Notes: generated by a model not told the origin, from the sequence alone. Numbered from the stretch's first letter, positions 8,641-17,312 are shown. The stretch: 64,000 bases of DNA from Hassallia byssoidea VB512170 (GCF_000817785.2 NZ_JTCM02000018.1:21548-85547); one strand, 5' to 3'. Made by a program: numbers and translations.

Positions 8641-9911
8641 CCAGTCTTTTGCAACACAGTTTCTATCGCTCGCTGTTTTTGCGGATCTGCTCCTTGAGCG
8701 TATTCTAAGGAGAAGGGAACGCTGATATCTGGGGTGACACCCTTACCCTCTAACCTTTGATCGTTATTGAGAAATACATTTGTGACTGCAACGTAAAGCA
8801 GGCTGTTATCTTTCATTAAAAACGGACTACCAGCAACTACAGCACCGGTTGTTTTGGAACCAATTACTTGTCCGATGCGGTGTTGTTGAAAAGCAAACGC
8901 GAGAATTTCCTTACTGCTGCGGCTACCTTCATTGACCAACATCACCGCAGGCTTTTTCCATTGATAATTATAGGTATATTGTTTGCCATTGCGTCGAATA
9001 TTCGTGACGCTTGGTCCTGGTTTTGCGGTAAATATGTTGAGATAATCTAAATCTCCTCCACCCCAACCGTCTCTAAGATCCAAAATTAATGCGTCTGCGC
9101 TTGACAGACGACCATAAATTAGGTCATCTTGCAACTGTTGCTGATGCGGATCGGCTGCATTTGACCAAATATGAATATAGCCTATTTTCTTGCCTTGTTG
9201 TTCAATTACTTGAGTGCTGGCTTGTTGAGCATCGAAAAAGATTTTAGTTGTATCGAACATCTTTGGGGCGATCGCTATTTCTTGCCGACTATTTACATCC
9301 GCTGTTCTCTGAATCAACAATTTAACTTGTTGACCCGCTTTACCCGCAAAAGATTGTATTGCTTGATACGGCTTACCATCTACACTCAGTATTTCATCGC
9401 CCACCTTCAAGCCGGAAGACGCCGCCGGACTTTTATCTAGAATCGCTTTCACAAAAATCTTGCCGTTAATCTCTTTGGTAAACGCCCCAATACCACTGTA
9501 TTCAATTTTGCCTTTGGGGAAAATCTTTCTTAATTCCTTCTGTAAATCTCTACTTCTCGGATAAAAAATCCCTAAAAGCTGGTAATATTCCGGTTCATTT
9601 GCAGTGTAAAAGCGAGTGTGCGAAGTCCGCAACTGAGAAAGCATCTGATTGATGATGACAGCAGCTTCTTCAGTTGACTTTGCCCGCGCTATTTGAGGTT
9701 TATACTGTTCTCGGATGGCTTTCCAGTCTACTCCGTTAAATTTCGGGTCAAAAAAGTTGTCGTTTACTGTTTGCCAAACTTGCTCAAAAACTTGAACCTC
9801 TGGTTTTGCCAAAGTCGGTAATAGCGGCGCCAACCACAGCAAAAGCAATACAGAGAAGCTAAAAAGGATTATTATAGCTAGACGGTTTAAGCGAGATCGA
9901 AAGTTTTTCAT
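8634..9911 (-). CDS. S41 family peptidase with PDZ domain, exported
   Basis: 425 aa with a basic N-terminus and a hydrophobic signal or anchor segment (residues about 12-36), so it probably works outside the cytoplasmic membrane. A PDZ domain is seen near residues 130-200 (GIGAFTKEINGKIFVKAI, SGLKVGDEILSVDG), followed by an S41 protease core. The nucleophile region reads GSRSSKEILAFAF. In CtpA/Prc enzymes the catalytic Lys follows 25 residues after the Ser in TFGKG; here that stretch reads GSKTTGAV, with Ala at the Lys position, so this is a non-canonical S41 member and its catalysis may differ. The last two residues and the stop codon are encoded by the flanking heptamer array. It may be co-transcribed with the histidine kinase downstream. 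Confidence 0.82.
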   Translation of the reverse strand: MKNFRSRLNRLAIIILFSFSVLLLLWLAPLLPTLAKPEVQVFEQVWQTVNDNFFDPKFNGVDWKAIREQYKPQIARAKSTEEAAVIINQMLSQLRTSHTRFYTANEPEYYQLLGIFYPRSRDLQKELRKIFPKGKIEYSGIGAFTKEINGKIFVKAILDKSPAASSGLKVGDEILSVDGKPYQAIQSFAGKAGQQVKLLIQRTADVNSRQEIAIAPKMFDTTKIFFDAQQASTQVIEQQGKKIGYIHIWSNAADPHQQQLQDDLIYGRLSSADALILDLRDGWGGGDLDYLNIFTAKPGPSVTNIRRNGKQYTYNYQWKKPAVMLVNEGSRSSKEILAFAFQQHRIGQVIGSKTTGAVVAGSPFLMKDNSLLYVAVTNVFLNNDQRLEGKGVTPDISVPFSLEYAQGADPQKQRAIETVLQKTGE

Positions 9912-9974
9912 CGTAGTGAGCGCTTCAGCGCTCTGATATCAGAGGACTGAAGTCCTCACTACAGTCCTCACTAC
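9912..9974. repeat. Palindromic interspersed repeat (GTAGTGAG type)
   Basis: Nested inverted repeat: GTAGTGAG, an internal palindrome around CGCTTCAGCG, a central CTGATATCAG, a second palindrome AGGACTGAAGTCCT, then CTCACTAC. The end unit AGTCCTCACTAC is duplicated once. It belongs to the same family as copies at 14083, 55640 and 60373 and the half copy at 10971. It lies just upstream of the S41 peptidase start. Confidence 0.85.
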
Positions 9975-9977
9975 ATT

Positions 9978-10958
9978 TTATCTATTCACGCTGCTCATAT
10001 CAGCATAGCGATCGCCTGCGGCAACACCTAATGGTGATACTTCATCAATTCGTGCAAGTTCGGCTGGTGTTAATGTAATATCTACCGCTGCAACATTCTC
10101 TTCTAAATAAGCTACGCGCTTTGTTCCCGGAATCGGTACAATGTCTTCTCCTTGCGCTAGCAACCACGCTAAAGCTAATTGTCCCGGTGTCGCATTTTTT
10201 TCCTTAGCGATTTCCTTCACACGCTCCACAACCTGAAGATTTTTGTCAAAGTTTTCACCTTGAAACCTAGGTAAATTTCTCCTAAAGTCGTCAGGTGCAA
10301 AGTCATCTGGACTGGTAATTTGTCCGGAAAGAAAGCCTCTACCCAGTGGACTGTAGGGAACAAAGCCAATCCCCAAGCTGCGAATAGTCGCTAAAATCTC
10401 GTCTTCTGGTTCGCGTTGCCAAAGTGAATATTCGGACTGCAAAGCCGTAATTGGGTGGACAGCATGAGCGCGTCGAATAGTTTCTGCCGCTGCTTCCGAC
10501 ATTCCCAGGTAGCGGACTTTACCAAGTTGTACTAACTCTGCCATTGCCCCGATAGTTTCCTCAATGGCAACATTGGGATCGACGCGATGCTGATAATAAA
10601 GGTCAATGTAATCAACACCAAGCCTTTGCAAAGAAGCATCGCAAGCCGAGCGAACATACTCCGGGCTACCGCTGACACCACGAGAACTGCTATCATCAGT
10701 ACGCAGGATACCAAATTTAGTTGCTAAGACAACGCGATCGCGTCTATCCTTAATTGCCTTACCAACAAGCTGTTCATTTGCTCCTTTGCCATACATATCA
10801 GCAGTATCCAGCAAATTTACACCCAAATCCAAAGCCCGGTGAATCGTCGCGATAGATTCAGTCTCATCAACCGCACCGTAAAACTCAGACATACCCATAC
10901 ATCCGAGTCCCAATTCCGAAACCGTCAAACCCTGACTTCCTAATTTGCGTGTCTTCAT
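9978..10958 (-). CDS. Aldo/keto reductase
   Basis: A TIM-barrel NAD(P)H-dependent oxidoreductase of the YajO/Tas-like AKR branch. The catalytic tetrad can be read: Asp and Tyr in [11 protein letters not shown], Lys in LATKFG and His in YYQHRVD. A C-terminal cofactor motif is seen as [15 protein letters not shown]. The ATG at 10958 (MKTRKLG) is chosen because GAGGAGA lies just before it; an upstream in-frame start at 10982 would take its first residues from the palindromic repeat at 10971 and is probably spurious. The likely role is reduction of aldehydes or ketones; the substrate is unknown. Confidence 0.88.
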   Translation of the reverse strand: MKTRKLGSQGLTVSELGLGCMGMSEFYGAVDETESIATIHRALDLGVNLLDTADMYGKGANEQLVGKAIKDRRDRVVLATKFGILRTDDSSSRGVSGSPEYVRSACDASLQRLGVDYIDLYYQHRVDPNVAIEETIGAMAELVQLGKVRYLGMSEAAAETIRRAHAVHPITALQSEYSLWQREPEDEILATIRSLGIGFVPYSPLGRGFLSGQITSPDDFAPDDFRRNLPRFQGENFDKNLQVVERVKEIAKEKNATPGQLALAWLLAQGEDIVPIPGTKRVAYLEENVAAVDITLTPAELARIDEVSPLGVAAGDRYADMSSVNR

Positions 10959-10970
10959 AAATTCTCTCCT

Positions 10971-10993
10971 CGTAGTAAGCACTTCAGTGCTTA
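10971..10993. repeat. Half copy of the GTAGTAAGC palindromic repeat
   Basis: CGTAGTAAGC followed by ACTTCAGTGCTTA, one arm plus the internal stem of the repeat family described at 14083. It lies in the leader of the aldo/keto reductase gene, immediately upstream of its ribosome-binding site. Confidence 0.7.
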
Positions 10994-11060
10994 AAAAATA
11001 TCTCCATCACTCGTCCGATGCCGGGAAAGCTTACGATAAAAGTCAAACAGTTCTACACGC

Positions 11061-11873
11061 ATGACTAGAATTTTCATTCCCGGAATCACTCCACCCACAC
11101 AACAGTCTCAACCAGCTTGGTGGTTTGCCTTTGTGGGCAATAAACTACTTATTCGTAATGACACTTCCAACCAAATTCCGCATTTAATAAGCTTGGCAGA
11201 AATTAACTTAACCCCAGTGCGGACACAATTTCTCGGCACAATTGATAATCACCCGTGTTATTGTGCCGAATTACCAAAAGATACTGTTCCTCCTGAGGGC
11301 ATGATTTTTCGAGGACTGCGCGAGTTATACGGTATTCTGGAAGAAGATTTTTTCGCACTTAGCGGTCGAGCCTTTCAAATTATGGAATGGGATCGCACGC
11401 ACCAATATTGCGGACATTGTGCAACTGCGACAACACAATTATCAGGCGATCGCGCTAAACGCTGTCCTAATTGTGGTTTAGTTAATTATCCTCGCCTTTG
11501 TCCAGCTATCATTGTTTTAATCTCTCGTGGGGAAGAACTTTTATTAGCCCGCGCTAATCGATTCCCCCAAGCAATGTACAGCGTACTTGCCGGTTTTGTC
11601 GAACCAGGAGAATCCTTAGAAGAAACCCTCATCCGCGAAGTTAAAGAAGAAGTGGGGATTTCAGTCAAGAATATTCGCTATTTTGGCTCTCAACCTTGGC
11701 CCTTTCCCAACTCGTTGATGATTGGCTTTACAGCAGATTATGCTGATGGTGAAATCGTCATCGAAGAGCAAGAAATAGCAGACGCAGCTTGGTTTAAAAA
11801 AGATAATTTACCACAGATTCCTCCAAAGTTGAGCATTGCGCGTAAACTAATTGATGCATTTGTATCTAGTTGA
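11061..11873 (+). CDS. nudC: NAD(+) diphosphatase NudC
   Basis: 270 aa. A zinc ribbon is formed by Cys117, Cys120, Cys135 and Cys138. It is followed by a full Nudix box at residues 178-200 (GFVEPGESLEETLIREVKEE) and by the NudC-specific SQPWPFPNS motif, which separates NADH pyrophosphatases from other Nudix enzymes. The enzyme hydrolyses NAD(H) to NMN(H) and AMP; the E. coli family member also removes NAD caps from RNA. Length and domain order match full-length NudC. The following gene begins about 130 bases later on the same strand. Confidence 0.95.
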   Translation: MTRIFIPGITPPTQQSQPAWWFAFVGNKLLIRNDTSNQIPHLISLAEINLTPVRTQFLGTIDNHPCYCAELPKDTVPPEGMIFRGLRELYGILEEDFFALSGRAFQIMEWDRTHQYCGHCATATTQLSGDRAKRCPNCGLVNYPRLCPAIIVLISRGEELLLARANRFPQAMYSVLAGFVEPGESLEETLIREVKEEVGISVKNIRYFGSQPWPFPNSLMIGFTADYADGEIVIEEQEIADAAWFKKDNLPQIPPKLSIARKLIDAFVSS

Positions 11874-12000
11874 AGAAATTCACCGTTATTTCCCGTGCTT
11901 GTTAAGCAAAAGCCGTTATGTAGTAGTGACAAGCGATCGCTATCAACTACAAGCATTCAGCATTCTGAAAACACAAATAAATTTTTGGGAGAAGATTATA

Positions 12001-12609
12001 GTGAGCGTTCTCGCAAACCTCAAAAAAGAGTTGATTTCTATTTCAACTGCCACTGACATTGGCTTTAACTCCACCCCAACAATCAAGCAGCAAATCGAGA
12101 CATTAGCGGAATCTCTGGAAGTGCTAAATCCAACTGTTGAACCTACAAGCTTTATGGAATTGGTTCAAGGGCGCTGGCAGTTGTTGTACAGTACATTCGG
12201 ATTAGAACGAGAAACTACACTTCAACGTCTTTCTTTTGGAAAGCTGCCGAATGTGACGGTTAATGTTACTGGTATCTTTCAAGAAGTTTATCTGGATAAT
12301 CAGCAGTACATTAACTTAATTGAGTTTACCGTAGGTTCCGATGTTAAAGGCGTTGCTGCGGTAACAGGACGCTACAGAGTAGAAGACTCTAAACGTCTCA
12401 ACATTGATTTTTTAGAAACCTCCGTTAAAAGTGCAAGCAACGATTTGGATGTTTCCACCTTTCGCTCTTGCTTAGGAATCGATTCTCAATCAGCTTTAGA
12501 ATCAAAGCTTGATTTTAGCGGTTGGTCGGATATTACCTATTTGGATGAAAATTTGCGTCTCATGCGTGGCAATAATCAAAATTTGTATGTGCTGGTGCGA
12601 ACCAACTAG
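12001..12609 (+). CDS. PAP/fibrillin family protein
   Basis: About 202 aa, related to plastid-lipid-associated proteins (fibrillins). Typical features are a G(K/R)W.LLYST motif (here QGRWQLLYSTFG) near the start of a lipocalin-like barrel and the C-terminal YLDENLRLMRGN motif. In plants and cyanobacteria these proteins associate with thylakoid or lipid structures and with photoprotection; the molecular function of this copy is not known. The GTG at 12001 is preferred because GGGAG precedes it and the family begins at this point; the open frame continues upstream into the end of nudC but without family resemblance. Its stop lies one base from the stop of the convergent MerR gene. Confidence 0.8.
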   Translation: MSVLANLKKELISISTATDIGFNSTPTIKQQIETLAESLEVLNPTVEPTSFMELVQGRWQLLYSTFGLERETTLQRLSFGKLPNVTVNVTGIFQEVYLDNQQYINLIEFTVGSDVKGVAAVTGRYRVEDSKRLNIDFLETSVKSASNDLDVSTFRSCLGIDSQSALESKLDFSGWSDITYLDENLRLMRGNNQNLYVLVRTN

Positions 12610-12610
12610 G

Positions 12611-13168
12611 CTAACTGATTGGTGAGTAATGTGTATGAGTTGCGTTTTGTTTGAGATCGGATTTTACAACTTCAGCTTTCTCAAGAGCCGATACCGTTGA
12701 AGATAAGCTAGACTTTAGCGTAGCCTCTTGTTTTGATTGCTCCTGAGTTAAACAGTTTAATGAGTCATGTTGGAGATGAATAAAGGCATTATCAGTTTTG
12801 TTGCTGGCTTCTAACTTTTTGTAGTGTTGGATTTTTTTCTGAATTACCTCTAAATTGTGATTAAGTTCGCGGATGCCTTTTTGAACCTGACGTTCATGAG
12901 CTTCGAGAATTAAACGGCGATCGCTTATAGCCTCAGGTTTCTCTCGATACAAGAACGCAAACTCTTGCATCTGACGAATTGGCATTCCTGTTGTTCGCAA
13001 TCGAGTCAAAAACTCTATTCGCGTAATATCGTCAGTACGGTAACGACGATGACCGTTTGCCGCTCGGTTGACTGGCTCCAACAGCCCTTGACGCTCATAA
13101 TAGCGAAGTGTATGTACACTCAGCCCGGTAAGCGCCGCCACCTGTTGAATCGTGAGTTCTGTTTCCAT
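12611..13168 (-). CDS. MerR family transcriptional regulator
   Basis: An N-terminal winged-helix MerR DNA-binding domain (TIQQVAALTGLSVHTLRYYE, then RYRTDDITRIEFLTRLRTTG) is followed by a long dimerisation coiled coil. There is no CxxC or other metal-binding Cys pattern near the C-terminus, so it resembles the AdhR/NmlR type that responds to electrophiles or redox stress rather than metals (inference). The ATG at 13168 is chosen because GGAGGTGG lies just upstream; the longer frame starts at 13192. The upstream region carries a classic MerR-type promoter with a 19-bp spacer over a palindrome, so it is likely autoregulated. The C-terminal ~60 residues are Ser/Lys-rich and variable. Confidence 0.9.
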   Translation of the reverse strand: METELTIQQVAALTGLSVHTLRYYERQGLLEPVNRAANGHRRYRTDDITRIEFLTRLRTTGMPIRQMQEFAFLYREKPEAISDRRLILEAHERQVQKGIRELNHNLEVIQKKIQHYKKLEASNKTDNAFIHLQHDSLNCLTQEQSKQEATLKSSLSSTVSALEKAEVVKSDLKQNATHTHYSPIS

Positions 13169-13195
13169 CGCCACCTCCGCAGAACTATACAAACT

Positions 13196-13226
13196 ACCTT
13201 AAAACTTAGAGTGCGCTCTAAGTCAA
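13196..13226 (-). promoter_or_regulatory. MerR-type promoter and operator for the MerR gene
   Basis: On the minus strand a -35 TTGACT (13226-13221) and a -10 TAAGGT (13201-13196) are separated by exactly 19 bp. The palindrome ACTTAGAGTGCGCTCTAAGT (13204-13223) fills the spacer. An over-long 19-bp spacer holding a dyad is the hallmark of MerR-controlled promoters, which the activated regulator untwists. It lies 28 bp before the MerR start codon. Confidence 0.85.
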
Positions 13227-13276
13227 GTGTTTTGAGAAAAAAAATTTCAAATTGCAACCGCACCCTATAGCGGATG

Positions 13277-13303
13277 AACGCGGATAAAATAAATATCCGC
13301 GTT
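13277..13303. other. Perfect 10-bp hairpin between MerR and the NrdG-like gene
   Basis: AACGCGGATA, a seven-base loop, then TATCCGCGTT. There is no T tract next to it, so it is more likely a repeat remnant or a structured leader element than an intrinsic terminator. Confidence 0.6.
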
Positions 13304-13414
13304 TATCCTTTGTGTATCAGCGGTTTAAATCCTGTCACAGTATCAGTCCTGATGTACTGCAAGCCTTTGCTAGCTATAGTTAACGGTTAAGGCTCACAGT
13401 TAAAAGGAGGCAAG

Positions 13415-14041
13415 ATGGAAAAACAATCAATCAACCCATCCCCAGCACTCGAAGAAATTCCCCCTGGCTGTCTCAACATCATGGGTTATATTGATGAGTC
13501 AGAAGTCAACGGTCCTGGTTGTCGTGCTGTAGTGTGGGTGCAAGGTTGTTTGCGCGAGTGTCCGGGCTGCTTTAATGTTGAATCTTGGTCATTTGAGATT
13601 AACCAACTAATTTCTATTGACAGCCTCGCCGAAAAAATCCTCAGTAATCCTCGCAACACAGGTGTAACATTTTCTGGAGGAGAACCTTTTTGGCAAGCAC
13701 CCGCGCTGGCAAGTTTGGCGCGTCAGCTAAAAGCCGCAGGACTAAATGTGATGTCTTTTACAGGGTTCACTTTAGAGAAACTACAGTCAGAATCTGCACC
13801 AGCAGGGTCACAAGAGTTGTTAACACAGCTTGATATTCTGATAGATGGGGCTTTTGTCGAGTCAAAAGCAATTAATTCTCCTAACTCCCCGGTGTCTTCT
13901 ACTAACCAGCGGGTGCATGTGCTTAATCCAGCCTTCCAAGACCAGATTACCTGGGCAAGCGACCAAATAGAAATTCATGTCCTCAAAGATGGTAGCCGCA
14001 TCATTACTGGTTATCGCGGTAGTTGGGTAGAACAATCTTAA
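13415..14041 (+). CDS. Radical-SAM activating protein, NrdG-like
   Basis: 208 aa with a 4Fe-4S radical SAM motif CxxxCxxC formed by Cys45, Cys49 and Cys52 (QGCLRECPGC), followed by the FSGGEP motif of SAM binding. Length and layout fit the anaerobic ribonucleotide reductase activase (NrdG) family, which makes the glycyl radical on a partner enzyme. No nrdD or other glycyl-radical enzyme lies in the window, so the partner is unknown. The start is well supported by AAGGAGG seven bases before the ATG. The C-terminus contains a basic strand-rich segment absent from short E. coli NrdG (inference from length). Confidence 0.82.
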   Translation: MEKQSINPSPALEEIPPGCLNIMGYIDESEVNGPGCRAVVWVQGCLRECPGCFNVESWSFEINQLISIDSLAEKILSNPRNTGVTFSGGEPFWQAPALASLARQLKAAGLNVMSFTGFTLEKLQSESAPAGSQELLTQLDILIDGAFVESKAINSPNSPVSSTNQRVHVLNPAFQDQITWASDQIEIHVLKDGSRIITGYRGSWVEQS

Positions 14042-14082
14042 ACACGAATCAGTGCAAGTGTCACACGAAAATGTAAAAGAAG

Positions 14083-14135
14083 CTCGTAGTAAGCGCTGAA
14101 GCGCTTATTTTAAGCACTAAAGTGCTTACTACGAG
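14083..14135. repeat. Palindromic interspersed repeat with perfect 12-bp terminal inverted repeats
   Basis: CTCGTAGTAAGC at the left end and GCTTACTACGAG at the right end enclose two small palindromes (around GCGCTGAAGCGC and GCACTAAAGTGC). The element is 53 bp and has no coding capacity. It is the best copy of the family also seen at 9912, 10971, 55640 and 60373. Its right end touches the 21-bp tandem repeat. Confidence 0.88.
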
Positions 14136-14359
14136 TTCCGAACACGAAGTTCCGAGTTCCGAACACCAACTTTCGAGTTCAGAACATCAACTTTCGAGTT
14201 CGGAACTCGAACTTTCGAGTTCAGAACATCAACTTTCGAGTTCAGAACACGAAGTTTCGAGTTCCGAACACGAAATTCCGAGTTCCGAACACGAAGTTCC
14301 GAGTTCAGAACACGAAGTTTCGAGTTCTGAACACGAAATTCCGAGTTCCGAACACGAAG
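14133..14359. repeat. 21-bp tandem repeat, ten full units and one partial
   Basis: Units of the form GAGTTC(C/A)GAACA(C/T)(G/C)AA start every 21 bp from 14133 to 14343. Each unit contains a GTTC-GAAC dyad; one unit holds the near-perfect palindrome TTCGAGTTCGGAACTCGAA. Because 21 is a multiple of three, several frames stay open on both strands (Ser-Ser-Glu-His type heptads on the plus strand), but no ribosome-binding site or conserved neighbour supports a gene. Confidence 0.92.
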
Positions 14360-14441
14360 CAATCGAACTTACACTGAACAAATCTCGTCCGATGATTCTT
14401 GGGGCTGCTTTGCTCACTACTGCCCCAAGAGATTAGGAAGC

Positions 14442-15365
14442 TTAACCGCTTGTTGCGATCCAGTGCAGCAGCTCGTTATCGAAGAGGCGACTCTCTTCAA
14501 GTTGGGGGGTGTGACTGCTTTTATCGAACACTCTGACAGTCAGATCGCGGAAACTCGCACGATACGGCTCCCAAGCAAAGTATGGGGCAACCAGATAGTC
14601 GAAACGTCCCAACGCCAGCAATACGGGGATATCGAGATCGGCGAGACCGTTGGCGATCTCGATGTCGCGAAACACCTCGCCGAAAATGTAGTCGAACATG
14701 TCCATGTTGACGTGAACATCTGACCACAGCGGTGTCGCGTCGAAAGTTGGGTCATACCAGCTTCTGGCTCCCTGTCGGATGCAGTAGGTGATGAACCGTT
14801 TTTCCGGCGCAGCGGCGATTTCATCATACAGCAGTTGTAAATCGCTTTCGAGTTTTGCCTTACGTTCGGGACAGACCGCTTCTCGCCAATACTCCTCGGT
14901 CATTTTGGCGTGAGCGGCGCTATGGCTTGGACCAGTGGCGATTATAACGAGGTGCGTCACATGCTGCGGATACCTCTTGGCATACTCAAGTGCCATGTAA
15001 CCGTGACCGGAGTGTCCAATGACCACGATTTCTGACAACGCCAGATGCTGCCGGATTAGCTCCACATCGGCTAAAATCACGTCGAGTGCATAGTCGGACT
15101 TCGTGACCTCACCGACAGGTTTGGAAAAGCCTCTGTGATCGACGAAGATTAACTTTAGCTCCCGCCGCAATTCGGCTGAGAAGGTTCTTGGATAATAAAT
15201 TGAGCTACCGATTACGAGGGCTGGTTTACCGCTGCCCTCAATCGAATAACCCAGTTCAAAACTTCCGGAACGAATCGTTCCGCGCTCGACGAAGTAATCG
15301 GCGTTTCCGAGTTGGGACATATCATAAACCTCGACTACGGTCCGGCTCAAATTGCATTTACCCAC
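14442..15365 (-). CDS. Alpha/beta hydrolase
   Basis: About 307 aa (a start at Met16, position 15320, is equally possible). The nucleophile elbow is GHSGHG, the acid Asp is in LGRFDYLV and the catalytic His in KSSHTPQLEES, so the triad is complete. The fold and size resemble proline iminopeptidases and related hydrolases; the substrate is unknown. Base composition differs from its neighbours: a sampled line (14641-14700) is 55% G+C, and no GCGATCGC octamer was found in the gene although the octamer is common in adjacent genes. This points to recent transfer. Its 3' end lies next to the palindromic and 21-bp repeats. Confidence 0.85.
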   Translation of the reverse strand: MGKCNLSRTVVEVYDMSQLGNADYFVERGTIRSGSFELGYSIEGSGKPALVIGSSIYYPRTFSAELRRELKLIFVDHRGFSKPVGEVTKSDYALDVILADVELIRQHLALSEIVVIGHSGHGYMALEYAKRYPQHVTHLVIIATGPSHSAAHAKMTEEYWREAVCPERKAKLESDLQLLYDEIAAAPEKRFITYCIRQGARSWYDPTFDATPLWSDVHVNMDMFDYIFGEVFRDIEIANGLADLDIPVLLALGRFDYLVAPYFAWEPYRASFRDLTVRVFDKSSHTPQLEESRLFDNELLHWIATSG

Positions 15366-15383
15366 ACCCCAAGCAACCGATAA

Positions 15384-16109
15384 CTACTTGACAAATTTCC
15401 ACTCTAATGTTTTAATTGGTGCTGTTTGAAGCGCCTCAGTCAGTTCGTCATTACTGCTAAATTGCACTTGATCGAGATAGCAAGCTTCCACTCTGACAGT
15501 AAACTCTTGCTCTTGAAAAGCCCAAGGTTGTACAGTGACAGTGCGATCGCTGCGTTGCATAACATCGTAGCGTGTATTATTTAGATAAGAAGTAATTTCT
15601 AAAGCACGTTCGCCATCAGGTAATTGCTGTTTGCAGAGAATCAGTGACAAGCGCTCGCACCATAACAAAAAAGCGTAAGCTTCAGCGGCTTCATCTTTGC
15701 TAATATTTAACTCCTTACGCCATTGCTCTTGATTTTCTAATTGTTCATCGAGAAAACTATCCAATTCTTTTGATTCACCGCGCTTTCCCTCATTGAGCAA
15801 ACTCATGTGCATAGAAATTAGCATCGCCACCCATCGTCCCCGATAGCGGGCATTTTGCGTATGCGATCGCAGCCTTTCGAGATAGGTTTTCTTTTCTAAA
15901 GTAAAATCTAGTGGAGCACCAGCTTCAGTCAGGTGATTACCTTCCCACTCTTTTTCCAAATCATCATGATGGGAAATTGCAGCGATCGTTTCCAGCCAGC
16001 GTATCGGACGATCCTTTGCATTCCAGTGTCCCGCCAATTCAGCAGCAAGCAAAGCATGTGCGCGATGATAAATAACTTCCCATCCCTTCTCATGTTGATT
16101 AACTATCAT
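15384..16109 (-). CDS. DUF3891 family protein
   Basis: 241 aa. Matches the DUF3891 pattern: an N-terminal MIVNQHEKGWEVIYHRAHAL, then ISHHDDLEKEWEG with adjacent His and Asp residues that look like a metal site, and HMSLLNEGKRGE further on. The His-Asp cluster recalls HD-type hydrolases, but no reaction is known for the family. No membrane segment or signal peptide is seen. It ends 18 bases from the start of the alpha/beta hydrolase on the same strand, so the two may be co-transcribed despite their different composition. Confidence 0.75.
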   Translation of the reverse strand: MIVNQHEKGWEVIYHRAHALLAAELAGHWNAKDRPIRWLETIAAISHHDDLEKEWEGNHLTEAGAPLDFTLEKKTYLERLRSHTQNARYRGRWVAMLISMHMSLLNEGKRGESKELDSFLDEQLENQEQWRKELNISKDEAAEAYAFLLWCERLSLILCKQQLPDGERALEITSYLNNTRYDVMQRSDRTVTVQPWAFQEQEFTVRVEACYLDQVQFSSNDELTEALQTAPIKTLEWKFVK

Positions 16110-16149
16110 AAATCATCCTCATTAATCTAGAAATTTGTGTAAAATATCC

Positions 16150-16222
16150 AGGACTTACGCAAAAACCAAGATCGCTCCTCCTATTCCTCTGTGTTCTCCG
16201 CGCCCTCTGCGGTTCGTTTTTT
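16150..16222. repeat. Dispersed cyanobacterial repeat (GGACTTACGCA ... TGCGGTTCGTTTTTT)
   Basis: The stretch contains AGGACTTACGCAAAAA, then CCTCTGTGTTCTCCGCGCCC and TCTGCGGTTCGTTTTTT. The right part is repeated at 18522-18557 with few changes. It lies in the leader of the ABC permease and produces a spurious upstream extension of that reading frame. Confidence 0.8.
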
Positions 16223-16319
16223 GGTCATTTTGCGTCAATCCCAATTAATCAGCTTCCTTATCTTGCACTCATCCACAGCAGAAAATCCATCCACCAAAAG
16301 CACGAAAAAAAACGCCCCT

Positions 16320-17210
16320 ATGAATAGATTGACACCCAAAAATTGGATTATTATCCAACAGCGATTAACTCCCTACTTCTTTTTGCTACCCGCATTAATT
16401 ATCTTAGGCTTAACCGTCTTTTATCCAGCACTGCAAGCGTTTTACCTCAGTTTTACCCGCTACGAATACGACATTACCCAAGCACCGCAATGGGTAGGTT
16501 TTGCCAACTTCCAGCGCTTATCCAAAGACCCAGTTTTCTGGCAAACTTTAGTTAATACACTGATTTATCTTGTCGGTGTAGTGCCCATTTTAGTCATTGC
16601 CCCCTTAATTTTGGCAATTTTGGTAAATCAAAAACTACGGGGAATGAATTGGTTTCGAGCAGCTTACTACACACCAGTAGTAATTTCAATGGTAGTTGCG
16701 GGTATCGCCTTCAAATGGCTGTATGCCGAAAACGGCTTACTCAATCAGTTGCTCAAAGGCATTTTTCCCGAAGGAATTCCTTGGTTAACTAGCCCCAAAT
16801 TTGCCCTTTATAGTGTAATGGCAGTCACCATCTGGAAAGGATTAGGCTATTACATGGTGATTTATTTAGCCGGCTTGCAATCAATTGGTGCCGATGTCTA
16901 CGAAGCCGCAGCAATTGATGGTTCAGATGGAATTAGCAAACACTGGGATATTACCGTCCCCTTGATGAAACCTTATTTAGCATTAGTAGCAGTAATTTCT
17001 GCCATTTCTGCCACCAAAGTCTTTGAAGAAGTCTACATCATGACTGAAGGTGGACCGCGTAACAGTTCCAAAACGATAGTTTATTATCTTTATGAACAAG
17101 CTTTCAATAACTTAGAAATTAGTTATGCTTGCACAATTGGGCTAGTGTTATTTTTAATAATTTTGAGCTTATCGATAGTGCGACTCTTCCTTAATGGTGT
17201 TAGTTTATAG
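16320..17210 (+). CDS. Sugar ABC transporter permease, MalF-like
   Basis: 296 aa with six predicted membrane segments. The EAA loop that contacts the ATPase is visible as EAAAIDGSDGISKHWDITVP. Family: MalF/UgpA-type permeases of binding-protein-dependent sugar importers. The ATG at 16320 (MNRLTPKNW) is preferred; the open frame upstream of it reads through a dispersed repeat. The usual second permease (MalG type), binding protein and ATPase are not next to it, so it must pair with subunits encoded elsewhere. The substrate is not evident. Confidence 0.88.
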   Translation: MNRLTPKNWIIIQQRLTPYFFLLPALIILGLTVFYPALQAFYLSFTRYEYDITQAPQWVGFANFQRLSKDPVFWQTLVNTLIYLVGVVPILVIAPLILAILVNQKLRGMNWFRAAYYTPVVISMVVAGIAFKWLYAENGLLNQLLKGIFPEGIPWLTSPKFALYSVMAVTIWKGLGYYMVIYLAGLQSIGADVYEAAAIDGSDGISKHWDITVPLMKPYLALVAVISAISATKVFEEVYIMTEGGPRNSSKTIVYYLYEQAFNNLEISYACTIGLVLFLIILSLSIVRLFLNGVSL

Positions 17211-17312
17211 AAAAAGTAAGCAGATACATCTTGATAACAGCAATCATAAAAAATGAGAGCGCAATAAGTGACGGTAAGTATTGATGAAAACGTCAGTCTA
17301 ATTGGAGAAACG

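Noticed and set aside
13277..13303. Intrinsic terminator
   Set aside because: A perfect stem, but no T tract on either side.
14122..14436. Open frame of 104 codons with Ser-Ser-Glu-His heptads
   Set aside because: It is created by the 21-bp tandem repeat; frames are open on both strands because the period is a multiple of three, and no ribosome-binding site is present.
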